Shown here in pieces: positions 26,774 to 36,063 of a stretch of DNA of 64,000 bases. Both the position numbers and the translations under genes were made by a program. The notes under the pieces were generated by a model that was not told the origin of the DNA, did not search any database, and saw nothing but the letters and a program-made list of their open reading frames with translations. Location of the stretch: contig JAFKFH010000006.1 in NCBI GenBank assembly GCA_017307375.1, forward strand, positions 310,001 to 374,000. The letters run 5' to 3'. Origin of the DNA: Alphaproteobacteria bacterium. Its GTDB lineage: Bacteria; Pseudomonadota; Alphaproteobacteria; Ferrovibrionales; Ferrovibrionaceae. Position 1 is the first letter of the stretch; each line of letters starts with the position of its first letter.

Positions 26774-27670
26774 ATGAACGCTGATCTGCCCCCGCATGAA
26801 TGGCCCGAGGCGCGCTGGCGCGCGGCCGTCGATCAGGTCCGGGCCGGCCGCAACCTGAAGCCGGCGCAGTGGAAGAACGGCGCCCGCTGCGCCATGGCCC
26901 TGTCGTTCGACAGCGACCATGAAACCAACGAACTGCGCGACGGCGGCAAGTCGATCGGCCGCATGTCCTGGGGGCAGTACGGGCCACGCCAGGGCATTCC
27001 CCGCATCCTCAAGGCGCTCGACCGCTACGGTGCCAAGGCCAGCTTCTACGTGCCCGCCGTTTCCGCGCTGCTCTACCCCGACGAACAGCGGCGGCTGGTT
27101 GCCGAAGGGCACGAGATCGGCATCCATGGCTGGATCCACGAGCTGAACAGCCAGCTGCCTTACGAGATCGAGCGCGACCTGATGTTCCGTGCGGCCGACA
27201 CGCTGGAACAGGTCTCGGGCCAGCGCCCGGTCGGGCTGCGCACCCCGTCATGGGATTTCAGCCCGTCGACGCTGCGGATCGAGCGCGAGCTGGGCCTGCT
27301 CTACGATTCCTCGCTGATGGCCGACGACGATCCCTACGAGCTGGTCGAGGCGGGCACGCCTACCGGCATCGTCGAGCTGCCGGTCGAATGGATCCGCGAC
27401 GATGCGGTCTATTTCAACATGAACCGCTTCGCCGCGCTGCGCCCCTACACCCCGCCCGAAGCCGTCTTCGACATCTTCCGGCGCGAATTCGAGGCGGCCT
27501 ACGAGGAAGGTGGCCTGTTCCTGCTGACCATGCACCCGCATGTCATCGGCTATCGCAGCCGCATCTGGATCCTGGAGGCGCTGCTCGACCTCGCCGCGAA
27601 CCTGCCCGATGTCTGGATCGCGACCCATGCCGAGATCGCGGCCTTCGTGAAGGCGGAAGCCGGGCTGTGA
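26774..27670 (+). CDS. Polysaccharide deacetylase-family (NodB-like) hydrolase
   Basis: 298 aa carbohydrate-esterase-4 fold protein without a signal peptide. The motif set is that of the cytoplasmic PuuE/HpPgdA branch: LSFDSDHETN (Asp-Asp), ASFYVPAVSALLYPDEQRRLVAEGHEIGIHGWIHE (His...His), RTPSWDFSP and FLLTMHPHVIGYRS. The branch includes enzymes acting on cyclic imides and allantoin-like compounds, not only on sugar polymers, which fits its place in an amide-catabolic operon. The GTGA overlap couples it to the next gene. Confidence 0.85.
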   Translation: MNADLPPHEWPEARWRAAVDQVRAGRNLKPAQWKNGARCAMALSFDSDHETNELRDGGKSIGRMSWGQYGPRQGIPRILKALDRYGAKASFYVPAVSALLYPDEQRRLVAEGHEIGIHGWIHELNSQLPYEIERDLMFRAADTLEQVSGQRPVGLRTPSWDFSPSTLRIERELGLLYDSSLMADDDPYELVEAGTPTGIVELPVEWIRDDAVYFNMNRFAALRPYTPPEAVFDIFRREFEAAYEEGGLFLLTMHPHVIGYRSRIWILEALLDLAANLPDVWIATHAEIAAFVKAEAGL

Positions 27671-28692
27671 TCCGGGCCCGCCAGGCAGGCCTGGCCTGCG
27701 GCCGGCTGAAACCCGGCCCCGGCAACCGGATCACCGACGTGCCGGGGGTGGCCGTCGGCCATCTGACCCGCGCTGCCGGCGCGATCCAGACCGGTGTGAC
27801 GGCCATCCTGCCGCATGGCGGCAATCTCTATCGCGACAAGCCGGTCGCGGCCGCGGCGGTAATCAACGGTTTCGGGAAGAGCGTCGGTCTGCTGCAGATC
27901 GACGAACTCGGGACGCTGGAAACGCCGATCCTGTTGACCAACACGCTGTCGGTCGCGACCTGCGCCACCGCGCTGATCCGCCGGGCGATCGCCGCCAATC
28001 CGGATATCGGCCGCGCCACCGCAACGGTCAATCCGGTCGTCCTGGAATGCAATGACGGGCATCTGAACGATATCCAGGCGCTGGCCCTGACCGAGGCCGA
28101 TGCCGTCGCCGCGTTGGAGGCGGCAAGCCCGGACTTTGCCGTGGGCGCGATCGGTGCGGGCCGGGGGATGAGCGCCTTCGGCTTCAAGGGCGGCATCGGC
28201 TCGGCGTCGCGCCGGCTGAAGCTCGACGGCGCGGCCTGCCATCTCGGGGTGTTGGTGCTTGCCAATTTCGGCCGGGCCGGCGACCTCACTCTGCCGGACG
28301 GCCGGCGGCTGGCGCCGCCTTCGGCGGCCGAGGCCGAACGCGGCTCGGTCATCGTCGTCGCGGCGACCGATGCGCCGCTCGATCATCGCCAGCTTTCCCG
28401 CGTGCTGCGGCGCGCCGGTGTCGGCCTCGCCCGTCTCGGCGCCTTCTGGGGGCACGGCAGCGGCGACATCGCCATCGGCTTCACCACCGCCAACCGCGTC
28501 GACCACGACGAGCGCCGCGACATCGTGCCGATGGCCGCGCTGAACGAGCGACGCATCGACCTCCTGTTCGAGGCGATGGCCGAGGCGACGCAGGAAGCCG
28601 TGCTCGACGCGCTGGTCGCCGCAACCCCGGTCGTCGGCCGCGACGGCCATATCCGCCCCTGTCTTGTCGATTGTCTGGAGGTCGCGACATGA
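27667..28692 (+). CDS. P1-family (DmpA/BapA-type) aminopeptidase, MEROPS S58
   Basis: 341 aa Ntn-like serine peptidase that self-cleaves before its nucleophile. The autoprocessing site is visible as Gly226-Ser227 in the conserved RGSVIVVAATDAPL. Other family marks: NRITDVPGVAVGH near the N-terminus, VNPVVLECNDGHLND and IGFTTANRV. Members release N-terminal D-, L- or beta-amino acids from small peptides and amides. The start is the GTG at 27667, overlapping the upstream stop. The adjacent isoaspartyl peptidase and divergent peptide transporter suggest uptake and hydrolysis of unusual (beta-linked) peptides. Confidence 0.9.
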   Translation: MIRARQAGLACGRLKPGPGNRITDVPGVAVGHLTRAAGAIQTGVTAILPHGGNLYRDKPVAAAAVINGFGKSVGLLQIDELGTLETPILLTNTLSVATCATALIRRAIAANPDIGRATATVNPVVLECNDGHLNDIQALALTEADAVAALEAASPDFAVGAIGAGRGMSAFGFKGGIGSASRRLKLDGAACHLGVLVLANFGRAGDLTLPDGRRLAPPSAAEAERGSVIVVAATDAPLDHRQLSRVLRRAGVGLARLGAFWGHGSGDIAIGFTTANRVDHDERRDIVPMAALNERRIDLLFEAMAEATQEAVLDALVAATPVVGRDGHIRPCLVDCLEVAT

Positions 28693-29630
28693 GCGACAAA
28701 TTCACCCTTGCCGTCCATGGCGGCGCCGGCACCATCGATCCCGCGGCGCTGACGCCCGAGCGCCGCGCCGCCTACCGCGCCGGGCTCGCCCGTGCCCTGA
28801 CGGCCGGCCATGCGGTGCTGGCCGACGGCGGTGCCGCGCTCGACGCGGTGACGGCGGCGGTCTGCGCGCTGGAGGACGAACCCTTGTTCAACGCCGGACG
28901 CGGCGCGGTCTACACCTCGGCCGGCCGGCAGGAGATGGATGCCGCCATCATGGACGGCCGCGATCGCCGCGCCGGGGCCGTGGCCGGCATCTTCGGGCCG
29001 AAGAACCCGATCCGTGCCGCCCGGGCGGTGATGGAGCTGAGCGAGCATGTGCTGCTGCTGGGCGATGGGGCGCTGGCGATCGCCCGCCAGGCCGGGCTCG
29101 AGTTCGCCGACCGCGACTACTTCTTCACCGAGGCGCGCTGGCAGGCATTGCAGGAAACGCTGAAGCAGCGCGCCTCGGGCGCTGACGATGGCGATCCGGC
29201 GCGCAAGCACGGCACGGTAGGCGCCGTCGCACGCGACCGGGCCGGCCACCTCGCCGCCGCGACCTCGACCGGCGGGATGACCGCCAAGGCGCCGGGCCGC
29301 GTCGGCGACAGCCCGCTGATCGGTGCCGGCACCTTCGCCGACGATGCGACCTGCGCCGTATCCTGCACCGGCCATGGCGAGATCTTCATCCGCTGGAACG
29401 CGGCTGCCGAGATCGCGGCGCGGATGCGCCATCGCGGTGAACCCCTCGCCGTCGCGGCCGAGCATGTGGTGATGGCCGAACTGCTGCCGGCTGGCGGGTC
29501 CGGCGGCCTCGTTGCCGTCGCGGCCGACGGAAGCGTGGCGCTGCCGTTCAACTCGACCGGCATGTATCGCGGGGTGATCGGCGCCGACGGCATCGCCCGG
29601 ACGGCCATCCACCGCGAGGACCTGGCCTAG
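28689..29630 (+). CDS. Isoaspartyl peptidase/L-asparaginase (Ntn hydrolase, T2)
   Basis: 313 aa plant-type asparaginase. Starts LAVHGGAGTID; LFNAGRGAVYTSAGRQEMDAAIMDG is the alpha-subunit signature; the autocleavage site is Gly175-Thr176 in KHGTVGAVARD, making Thr176 the nucleophile; downstream STGGMTAKAPGRVGDSPLIGAGTFADD and SCTGHGE complete the site. It removes beta-aspartyl residues from isopeptides or hydrolyses asparagine. The ATG overlaps the previous stop (ATGA). It is the last gene of the operon: its stop abuts the stop of the convergent EamA gene. Confidence 0.92.
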   Translation: MSDKFTLAVHGGAGTIDPAALTPERRAAYRAGLARALTAGHAVLADGGAALDAVTAAVCALEDEPLFNAGRGAVYTSAGRQEMDAAIMDGRDRRAGAVAGIFGPKNPIRAARAVMELSEHVLLLGDGALAIARQAGLEFADRDYFFTEARWQALQETLKQRASGADDGDPARKHGTVGAVARDRAGHLAAATSTGGMTAKAPGRVGDSPLIGAGTFADDATCAVSCTGHGEIFIRWNAAAEIAARMRHRGEPLAVAAEHVVMAELLPAGGSGGLVAVAADGSVALPFNSTGMYRGVIGADGIARTAIHREDLA

Positions 29631-30491
29631 CTAGGCATATTTCTTGGCGCCGGCGACGCAGAGGGCGACGCCGGCCGCCATCGCCACCAGGGTCCAGCCG
29701 ACCGGCTCGTGCACCACGGCCGCGGCCAGGGCCAGCGCGAAGAACGGCTGCAGCAGTTGCAGCTGGCCGACCGCGGCGATGCCGCCCTGGGCCAACCCCG
29801 CATACCAGAAGACGAAACCGATCAGCATCGAGAACAGCGAGACATAGGCCAGGCCGGCCCATGCCTGGAGGCCGATGCCGGCGAAACTCGGCGGCGCGAA
29901 GGCAAGGCCGAGCGGCAGCGACAGCGGCAGGCACAGGACCAGCGCCCAGGAAATGACCTGCCAGCCGCCCAGCCGGCGGGACAGCCGGGCACCCTCGGCA
30001 TAGCCCAGCCCGCAGATCGCGACCGCGGCGATCATCAGCCCGTCGCCGGTCAGCGAGCCGCCGGCACCCTGGGCCAGCGCGAAGCCGCCCACGATGGCCG
30101 CGCCGATGCAGGCGAAGATCCAGAACGCCGGCTGCGGCCGCTCGGCGCCGCGCAGTACTGCGAAGATCGCCGTCGCGAGCGGCAACAGGCCGATGAAGAT
30201 CGTGGCATGGGCCGACGTGACATGCTGCAGCGCCAGGGCAGTCAGCAGCGGAAACCCGACGACGACGCCCAGTGCCGTCACTGCCAGGGCGACGAGATCG
30301 GCCCGGCCGGGCACACGCTGGCGCGTGGTCAGCAGCAGGCCGAGGCCGAGCAGTCCGGCGATGGCGGCGCGCGCGACGGTCAGGAACAACGGATCGAAAT
30401 CGATCACCGCCAGTCGGGTCGCCGGCAGCGAGCCGGAAAAGATCAGGACACCAAGAAAGCCGTTCAGCCAGCCGAGCGTGCTGCGATCCAT
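29631..30491 (-). CDS. EamA/DMT-family permease
   Basis: 286 aa with ten predicted membrane helices in two EamA repeats (residues ~10-135 and ~150-280), for example PLLTALALQHVTSAHATIFIGLLPLATAIFAVLRG. Members export amino acids, metabolites or drugs. It is divergent from a MocR-type regulator gene 108 bp away, a very common pairing in which the regulator controls the exporter. Confidence 0.9.
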   Translation of the reverse strand: MDRSTLGWLNGFLGVLIFSGSLPATRLAVIDFDPLFLTVARAAIAGLLGLGLLLTTRQRVPGRADLVALAVTALGVVVGFPLLTALALQHVTSAHATIFIGLLPLATAIFAVLRGAERPQPAFWIFACIGAAIVGGFALAQGAGGSLTGDGLMIAAVAICGLGYAEGARLSRRLGGWQVISWALVLCLPLSLPLGLAFAPPSFAGIGLQAWAGLAYVSLFSMLIGFVFWYAGLAQGGIAAVGQLQLLQPFFALALAAAVVHEPVGWTLVAMAAGVALCVAGAKKYA

Positions 30492-30572
30492 CGGGCTACC
30501 TCCATCGACCGGCGCAATCTCGCAAGGTCGAGGCTGGTGCGGCCAGGGTCGGTTCGGGTATGATCCGGATGG

Positions 30573-30588
30573 ACTGTACTGCTACTGT
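30573..30588. promoter_or_regulatory. ACTG repeat array in eamA-mocR intergenic region
   Basis: ACTGTACTGCTACTGT holds three ACTG units at 30573, 30578 and 30584, just upstream of the mocR start at 30600. MocR proteins typically bind short repeats in the divergent promoter, so this is the best candidate operator. Confidence 0.4.
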
Positions 30589-30599
30589 CTCCGGTACAC

Positions 30600-32000
30600 A
30601 TGCTCGACATCGACCTGCCGCCTGTGGGGGGCCCGACCCTCGTTTCCCGCGTGATGGAGGCCCTGCGCCGGCGCATCGCGACGCGCGAGCTGGGGCCGGG
30701 TGCGCGCCTGCCCTCGATCCGCCGGGCGGCGGAAAGCTTCGGCGTCTCCAAGTCGACCATCGTCGAGGCGTTCGACCGGCTGGTCGCCGAGGGCGCGATC
30801 CTGTCGCGGCCAGGATCCGGGTTCTATGTGGCCGGCGGTGGACGGGCCCTGACCCTGGCCGAGGTCGGGCCGCGTCTCGACCGGGCGATCGATCCGCTGT
30901 GGATCATGCGCCAGTCGCTCGACGTCGGGCCGACGACGCTGGTGCCCGGCTGTGGCTGGCTGCCGGAAAGCTGGTTGCCGGTCGACGGCATTCGCAAGGC
31001 GTTGCGCAGCCTGGCGCGGGACGAGGCGGCCGGCCTGGTCGGCTACGGCCATCCCCGGGGCTTCGCGGCGCTGCGCCTGCAACTGGCCCGCCGGCTGGCC
31101 GAACGTGGCATCGAGGCACCGGCCGACCAGGTCCTGCTGACCGACAGCGGCAGCCAGGCGATCGACCTGATCTGCCGCTTCCTGCTCGAACCCGGCGACA
31201 AGGTGCTGGTCGACGATCCCGGCTACTTCAACTTCCAGGCGGTGCTGCGCGCCCATCGCGTCGAGGCGATCGGGGTGCCCTACACACCATCGGGTCCCGA
31301 TCTCGCCGCCTTCGCCCAGGCGGCGGCGACCCATCGTCCGCGCCTCTATTTGACCAACGCGGCGCTGCATAACCCGACTGGCGCGAGCCTGGCCCCGGCC
31401 ACGGCCCATCGGCTGCTGAAACTGGCCGAGGCCCACGACCTCATCATCGTCGAGGACGACATCTTCGCGGATTTCGAGCTGGAGCCGGGGCCGCGTCTGG
31501 CCGCCTTCGACGGCCTGGATCGCGTTCTGCATATCGGCAGTTTTTCGAAGACCCTGTCGGCGGCGGTGCGCTGCGGCTTTATCGCGGCCCGACCCGACTG
31601 GATCGAAGGCCTGACCGACCTGAAGCTCGCGACCACCTTCGGCAACGGCGATCTGTCGGCGCAACTGGTCCACCGGCTGCTGACCGACGGCAGCTATCGC
31701 CGCCACGTCGAAGGGCTTCGTGCCCGGCTGGGCCAGACGATGGGGGTGGTCGGGCGCCGGCTGAAGGCGATGGGGCTGGAGCCGTGGATCGAACCGCGCG
31801 GCGGCATGTTCCTGTGGATGCGCCTGCCCGACGGGCTGGATTCGGCGGTGGTCTCGCAGCGCGCGCTGGAGCGCGGCGTGGTGCTGGCGCCCGGCAACGT
31901 CTTCAGCGTGTCGCGTGGCGCCGCGTCCTTTCTGCGCTTCAACGTTGCCCAGACCAACCTGCCGCCGGTCTACGAGGCGCTGCGCGCCAGCCTCACATGA
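30600..32000 (+). CDS. MocR-type regulator (GntR HTH + class I aminotransferase domain)
   Basis: 466 aa. A GntR winged helix (VMEALRRRIATRELGPGARLPSIRRAAESFGVSKSTIVEAFDRLVAEG, residues ~15-75) is joined by a linker to a fold-type I aminotransferase domain (~110-465) with YGHPRG, NPTGAS, EDDIFADFE and the PLP lysine Lys317 in GSFSKTLSAAVR. MocR proteins are PLP-responsive regulators that often act on their divergent neighbour, here the EamA exporter. The 3' end overlaps the convergent quiC-like gene by 8 bp. Confidence 0.92.
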   Translation: MLDIDLPPVGGPTLVSRVMEALRRRIATRELGPGARLPSIRRAAESFGVSKSTIVEAFDRLVAEGAILSRPGSGFYVAGGGRALTLAEVGPRLDRAIDPLWIMRQSLDVGPTTLVPGCGWLPESWLPVDGIRKALRSLARDEAAGLVGYGHPRGFAALRLQLARRLAERGIEAPADQVLLTDSGSQAIDLICRFLLEPGDKVLVDDPGYFNFQAVLRAHRVEAIGVPYTPSGPDLAAFAQAAATHRPRLYLTNAALHNPTGASLAPATAHRLLKLAEAHDLIIVEDDIFADFELEPGPRLAAFDGLDRVLHIGSFSKTLSAAVRCGFIAARPDWIEGLTDLKLATTFGNGDLSAQLVHRLLTDGSYRRHVEGLRARLGQTMGVVGRRLKAMGLEPWIEPRGGMFLWMRLPDGLDSAVVSQRALERGVVLAPGNVFSVSRGAASFLRFNVAQTNLPPVYEALRASLT

Positions 32001-33897
32001 GGTCGGCGGGCGGCCGCTGGCGCGCCCGCAGCCGGGCCAACGCGGCCATGCGCGCGGGCGCGTTGACCGCGCCGTACTGGTCGTAGCCGCCGACCCGCTG
32101 CACCAGCTCGAAGAAGAAGCGATCCTCGAACGGCTGGGTGTAGAGGTGGAAGAATTCGCCGTCGCCCTGGCGGTCGTAGAGGATGCCGAGGCGGGCCATG
32201 CGCGCGACGAGGTCGCCGTCCAGCGCATAGCGGGCGATGAGGTCGTCATAGTAGTTGGCGGGAATGTCGAGCAGCGGCAGGCTGCCGGCGCGCAGGGCTG
32301 CGGCCGCGGCGAAGATGTCGGGCGTCGAGAAGGCGATATGGTGGACGCCGGCGCCGGCGAAGGTCGAAACCGAGCGAGCGGTCGCCGTGTTCCGCTTGTC
32401 GGAAATATTGAGCGGGATGCGCAGGCTGCCGTCCGGTGCTCGGACCACCCGGCTGTGCACGATGCCGTAGGGGTCGGCCAGTTCCCAGCGTGCCTCGGGC
32501 GTCAGCCCCAGCACCGCGCGATAGAACAGGACCCAGGAGTCGAGCTGGCCGGCCGGCAGCGCCTGGGCGAGATGGTCGATGCGATCAAGGCCGAGGGTGG
32601 GGCGGGACGCGCCTGATTCGTCATTGTCGTCGCGCAGGAAATCCTGGTCGAGCGCCGAGCCGCCAGCGGTCGCGCCGACGAAATAGAGCAGGCTGCCGTC
32701 GAGCGAGCGCACGGCTGGAATCGCCCGTTCGTTGGGTCCGATCCGTCCCTCGAAGCGGGTGGCGCCGAACGCGGTGGCGCGGGCCAGCGCCGCGCGCTCG
32801 TCAGTGGTCGCAAGGCCCAGCGCGCAGATCGCCGGGCCGTGGACGCGATAGTAGGACTGGGCGAACGAGCCGGGCTCGGCGTTCAGGACCAGGTTGATGT
32901 CGCCTTGCGCAAACAGCGTCACCTGCTTGGAGCGGTGCCGGCCGGCGCGACGGAAGCCGAGCGCCTCGAACCACTGGCCGAGCTTGCGTTCGTCGGCCCC
33001 CTCGACCGCGAACTCGACGAAGGCAAGGCCCGACAATGCCGGGGCCGGCGGCGGGTCGAACAGCCCGGGGTGGCGGCCACCGAGGCGGATCCGCACCTGT
33101 TCCTCCAGGAAGGCCAAAGCCCGCATGCCGTCCTGCGCGGTGGCGCGCGTCGGCGAGGCGCGGAATTCGTCGTTGAAGATTTCAAGCGACAGCGGCCCGG
33201 TATAACCCGCCTCGACCACCGCGGCGGTCATGCCGGCGAGGTCGAGATCGCCCTGGCCGGGCAGGCAGCGGTAATGTCGGCTCCAGGACAGAAGGTCCAG
33301 GTTCATCAGCGGCGCGTCGGCGATCTGGACGAAGAAGATGCGGTCGCCGGGGATGTCGCGGATCGCGGCGGGGTCGTCGCCGCGAGCCAGGATGTGGAAC
33401 GAGTCGAGGATGATGCCGAGATGCGGATGGCCGGCGCGTTCGACCAGCCGCCAGGAATGGGCATAGCGGTTGACCCGGGCGCCCCAGGCCAGCGCCTCGT
33501 AGCCGACGCGCAGGCCGCGCCGGGCGGCGCGCTCGGCCAGCATCGCCAGCTGGTCGGCGGCGCGGGCATCGTCGTCGATGGTGGCCGGCGAGACGTTCGA
33601 GCAGACCAGTACCAGCGGCGCCCCCAGTTCCTGCATGACGTCGAACTTGCGTTCGGCGCGGTCGAGGTTGCGGCGCAACTGGTCGTCGGTCACCCCCTCG
33701 AAATCGCGAAACGGCTGATACAGGGGGATTTCGAGGCCGAGATCCGCTGCCATCCGCCTGACGTCGCGCGGCGAGCCGTCGAAGAACAGCAGGTCGTTCT
33801 CGAAGATTTCCACGGCATCGAACCGCGCGACGGCAGCCGCTTCCAGCTTTTCTTCCAGCGTGCCGCTCAGCGAAACCGTCGCGATCGATCGCCGCAT
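31993..33897 (-). CDS. quiC: 3-dehydroshikimate dehydratase, two-domain QuiC type
   Basis: 634 aa fusion. Residues ~1-280 are a TIM-barrel of the sugar-phosphate isomerase/AP endonuclease 2 fold (FDAVEIFENDLLFFDGSPRDVRRMAADLGLEIPLYQPFRDFEG, IILDSFHILARGDDP, LSLEIFNDEFRAS); residues ~300-620 are a 4-hydroxyphenylpyruvate dioxygenase-like VOC domain (FVEFAVEGADERKLGQWFEALGF, VHHIAFSTPDIFAAAAAL, FFFELVQRVGGYDQYGAVNAPAR). This is the domain order of Pseudomonas QuiC1, which converts dehydroshikimate to protocatechuate. ATG 33897 has GGAGGAAACG upstream; the ATG at 33909 lacks one. It is divergent from a GntR regulator and Liv-type transporter, suggesting quinate/shikimate-type compounds. Confidence 0.86.
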   Translation of the reverse strand: MRRSIATVSLSGTLEEKLEAAAVARFDAVEIFENDLLFFDGSPRDVRRMAADLGLEIPLYQPFRDFEGVTDDQLRRNLDRAERKFDVMQELGAPLVLVCSNVSPATIDDDARAADQLAMLAERAARRGLRVGYEALAWGARVNRYAHSWRLVERAGHPHLGIILDSFHILARGDDPAAIRDIPGDRIFFVQIADAPLMNLDLLSWSRHYRCLPGQGDLDLAGMTAAVVEAGYTGPLSLEIFNDEFRASPTRATAQDGMRALAFLEEQVRIRLGGRHPGLFDPPPAPALSGLAFVEFAVEGADERKLGQWFEALGFRRAGRHRSKQVTLFAQGDINLVLNAEPGSFAQSYYRVHGPAICALGLATTDERAALARATAFGATRFEGRIGPNERAIPAVRSLDGSLLYFVGATAGGSALDQDFLRDDNDESGASRPTLGLDRIDHLAQALPAGQLDSWVLFYRAVLGLTPEARWELADPYGIVHSRVVRAPDGSLRIPLNISDKRNTATARSVSTFAGAGVHHIAFSTPDIFAAAAALRAGSLPLLDIPANYYDDLIARYALDGDLVARMARLGILYDRQGDGEFFHLYTQPFEDRFFFELVQRVGGYDQYGAVNAPARMAALARLRARQRPPADLM

Positions 33898-33909
33898 CGT
33901 TTCCTCCAT

Positions 33910-33937
33910 AATAGGTTATTTGTGAAAATATCCTATT
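33910..33937. promoter_or_regulatory. Inverted repeat operator between quiC and gntR
   Basis: AATAGG (33910-33915) and CCTATT (33932-33937) form a dyad, and CCTA-TTAAT-TAGG (33932-33944) overlaps it. The AT-rich block lies immediately upstream of the quiC-like start and is a likely site for the divergent GntR protein. Confidence 0.45.
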
Positions 33938-34016
33938 AATTAGGTTTTGCGAAGTCCTTGCGTTGATATGGGATAAGGCTGCAGAATTCCGGCAATCGGG
34001 GAGGAACCGCAGCGGC

Positions 34017-34748
34017 ATGACGGAACGTTCGCAGCCGGGTGAAGATGGCCTGTCGGCGCCGACGCTGGCCGAAGCGACCCATGCGCGGCTGCGGTCGGAT
34101 ATCCTGACGGGGGCCTTGCGCCCCGGTGAACGGCTGAAGCTCGAGGCGCTGCGCGACCGCTACGACGTCTCGGTTAACACGCTGCGCGAAACGCTGTCGC
34201 GCCTGGTCTCGGAAGGCCTCGTCGCCAATCAGGGGCAGCGCGGCTTCATGGTGGTCGCGGCCTCGCTGGCCGATCTGCGCGACATCACGGAGATGCGCAA
34301 GCTGCTGGAATGCCGGGCGGTTCGCCTGTCGGTCGAACATGCCGACCTCGAATGGGAATCGCGCGTGGTCGCCGCCTATCACAAGCTGTCGCGGATCGAG
34401 GAGGTGGTCGAGCAGGATCCCGGGCACTGGGGCACCCAGCTCGAACTCTACAATCGTCAGTTCCACAACGCGCTGATCTCGGCCTGCGGTTCGCGCTGGC
34501 TGATGACCTTTCATGGGGTGATGTACGACCAGAGCCTGCGCTACCGCATGCTGGCCTTCCGCGTGCGCGACTTTCCGCGCGAACAGTCGCGGGCCGAGCA
34601 TCGGGCGCTGCTGGACGCCGCGTTGGCTCGGGACGCCGAGCGGTTGGCCGCGATCGTCGCGGCCCATATCACCAAGGGGGCGGAACTGTATCAGGAGGAA
34701 AATCTGTCGCCGAGGCCCGCGCGCCGCGGGCCGAAGCCGAAGAAATGA
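34017..34748 (+). CDS. GntR-family (FadR/FCD) regulator
   Basis: 243 aa: winged helix (THARLRSDILTGALRPGERLKLEALRDRYDVSVNTLRETLSRLVSEGLVANQGQRGFMV) then an all-helical FCD domain with LELYNRQFHNALISACGSRWLM and EHRALLDAALARDAERLAAIVAAHI, whose Asp/His residues usually bind a metal and an organic acid. Start ATG 34017 lies after GGGGAGGAA. It is divergent from quiC and followed after 94 bp by the transporter operon, so it probably controls both in response to a hydroaromatic or aromatic acid. Confidence 0.9.
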   Translation: MTERSQPGEDGLSAPTLAEATHARLRSDILTGALRPGERLKLEALRDRYDVSVNTLRETLSRLVSEGLVANQGQRGFMVVAASLADLRDITEMRKLLECRAVRLSVEHADLEWESRVVAAYHKLSRIEEVVEQDPGHWGTQLELYNRQFHNALISACGSRWLMTFHGVMYDQSLRYRMLAFRVRDFPREQSRAEHRALLDAALARDAERLAAIVAAHITKGAELYQEENLSPRPARRGPKPKK

Positions 34749-34842
34749 CATGCGCCGCGGCGCGGACTCTCGTAAGGGGATCGCTGCTGTACGGACCGCC
34801 GGAATGATGTAGACCTTTAGGATAGTCTTGGGAGGAAAACCA

Positions 34843-35976
34843 ATGAACCGACTGACGATCGCCACCGCGATGGCCGTGGCGCTGGGGATGAGCGCGCCGA
34901 CCATGGCCCAGATCAAGCTGGCCGATGTCGCCGAACTTTCCGGTCCCGGCGCCACCGTGGGCACCAACTGGAAGAACGGGATCGATCTCGCCGTCGCCGA
35001 GATCAACGAGAAGGGCGGCATCCTCGGCCAGAAGATCGAGGTGACGCATGCCGATTCGCAGTCCAACCCGGGCATCGCCCGCGCCCAGGTGCAGAAGGCG
35101 TTGGACGGCAATCCCTATGTGCTGCTCGGCCCGGGCTATTCCGGCTCGGTCAAGGTGACGGCGTCGCTGGCCCAGCAGGCCGAGATTGCGCAGATCATGG
35201 GTGGCGAGGCGGCGGAACTGACCCAGGCCGGCAATCCCTATCTGTTCCGCACCTCGTTCGGCCAGCAGTCGTCGATGCCCAAGGTGGCCCGCTACATCGC
35301 CGAGGAGGTCAAGGCCAAGTCCGTCGCCGTCGTCTGGGTCAACAACGACTTCGGCAAGGGCGGCCGCGACATGATCACCAAGGAACTGGCCAAGCGTAAC
35401 GTCAAGGTCGTCGCCGACCTGTCGACCGAAGCCGGCCAGGCCGACTTCGCCGCCGACGCGGTCAAGGTCAAGAACGCCAATCCGGATGCGGTGTTCATCT
35501 ACCTGAACGAGGAGGAGAGCGCGCGGGCGCTGAAGGAATTCCGCCGCCAGAACATCCAGGCGCCGCTGATCGGCGAGACCACGCTGATCGGCCAGAAAGT
35601 GATCGAGTTGGCCGGGGATGCCGCCAACGGCGCCAAGGGCCATGTCGGCCTGACCACCGATGCTCCGGTGCCGGCGGTGGCCGCTTTCCGCGACCGCTTC
35701 GCCAAGAAGTACAACTACGTGCCCGACCACAACGGCATCAAGGGCTACCTCTCGATCTACGTGATCAAGGCGGTGACCGAGAAGATGGGCAAGGTCGACC
35801 CGAAAGGTTTCGCCAAGACGCTGCACGGCATGACGATCAAGCCCGAGCAGGAGCCGGGCATCCTGATGGAAGTCACCTACGACGCCAACGGCGACATCGA
35901 CCGGCAAAGCTTCATGGCCGAGGTCGTCGGCGGCAAGCAGGTCGTCAAGGAAATCCTGCCCAAGATGGGGAACTGA
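34843..35976 (+). CDS. Branched-chain-type ABC transporter substrate-binding protein
   Basis: 377 aa periplasmic protein: signal peptide MNRLTIATAMAVALGMSAPTMA, then the type I binding-protein fold (SGPGATVGTNWKNGIDLAVAEINEKGGILGQKIEV, VLLGPGYSGSVKVTASLAQQ, YLFRTSFGQQSSMPKVARYI). LivK homologues bind amino acids, aromatic acids or amides. ATG 34843 follows GGGAGGAAAACC. It is the first gene of the livKHMGF-like operon; the nearby QuiC enzyme points to a hydroaromatic or aromatic ligand, but this is inference. Confidence 0.9.
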   Translation: MNRLTIATAMAVALGMSAPTMAQIKLADVAELSGPGATVGTNWKNGIDLAVAEINEKGGILGQKIEVTHADSQSNPGIARAQVQKALDGNPYVLLGPGYSGSVKVTASLAQQAEIAQIMGGEAAELTQAGNPYLFRTSFGQQSSMPKVARYIAEEVKAKSVAVVWVNNDFGKGGRDMITKELAKRNVKVVADLSTEAGQADFAADAVKVKNANPDAVFIYLNEEESARALKEFRRQNIQAPLIGETTLIGQKVIELAGDAANGAKGHVGLTTDAPVPAVAAFRDRFAKKYNYVPDHNGIKGYLSIYVIKAVTEKMGKVDPKGFAKTLHGMTIKPEQEPGILMEVTYDANGDIDRQSFMAEVVGGKQVVKEILPKMGN

Positions 35977-35982
35977 CCGGCG

Positions 35983-36014
35983 GTCGTCGCCCCGGTGAAT
36001 GCCGGGGCGACGAC
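35983..36014 (+). other. Intercistronic hairpin between binding-protein and permease genes
   Basis: 13-bp perfect stem GTCGTCGCCCCGG with a six-base loop, no T-run. It lies 7 bp after the binding-protein stop in the 87-bp gap. Such structures usually stabilise the upstream mRNA segment so that the binding protein is made in excess over the membrane subunits. Confidence 0.6.
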
Positions 36015-36063
36015 GGGGTCTTGCGGTCGCCGCCGGGGGTGACGGACAAGTGGGCTTCGAATC

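Noticed and set aside
29625-29636. Palindrome GCCTAGCTAGGC as an operator or terminator
   Set aside because: It is formed by two abutting TAG stop codons of convergent genes and has no T-run; chance is enough.
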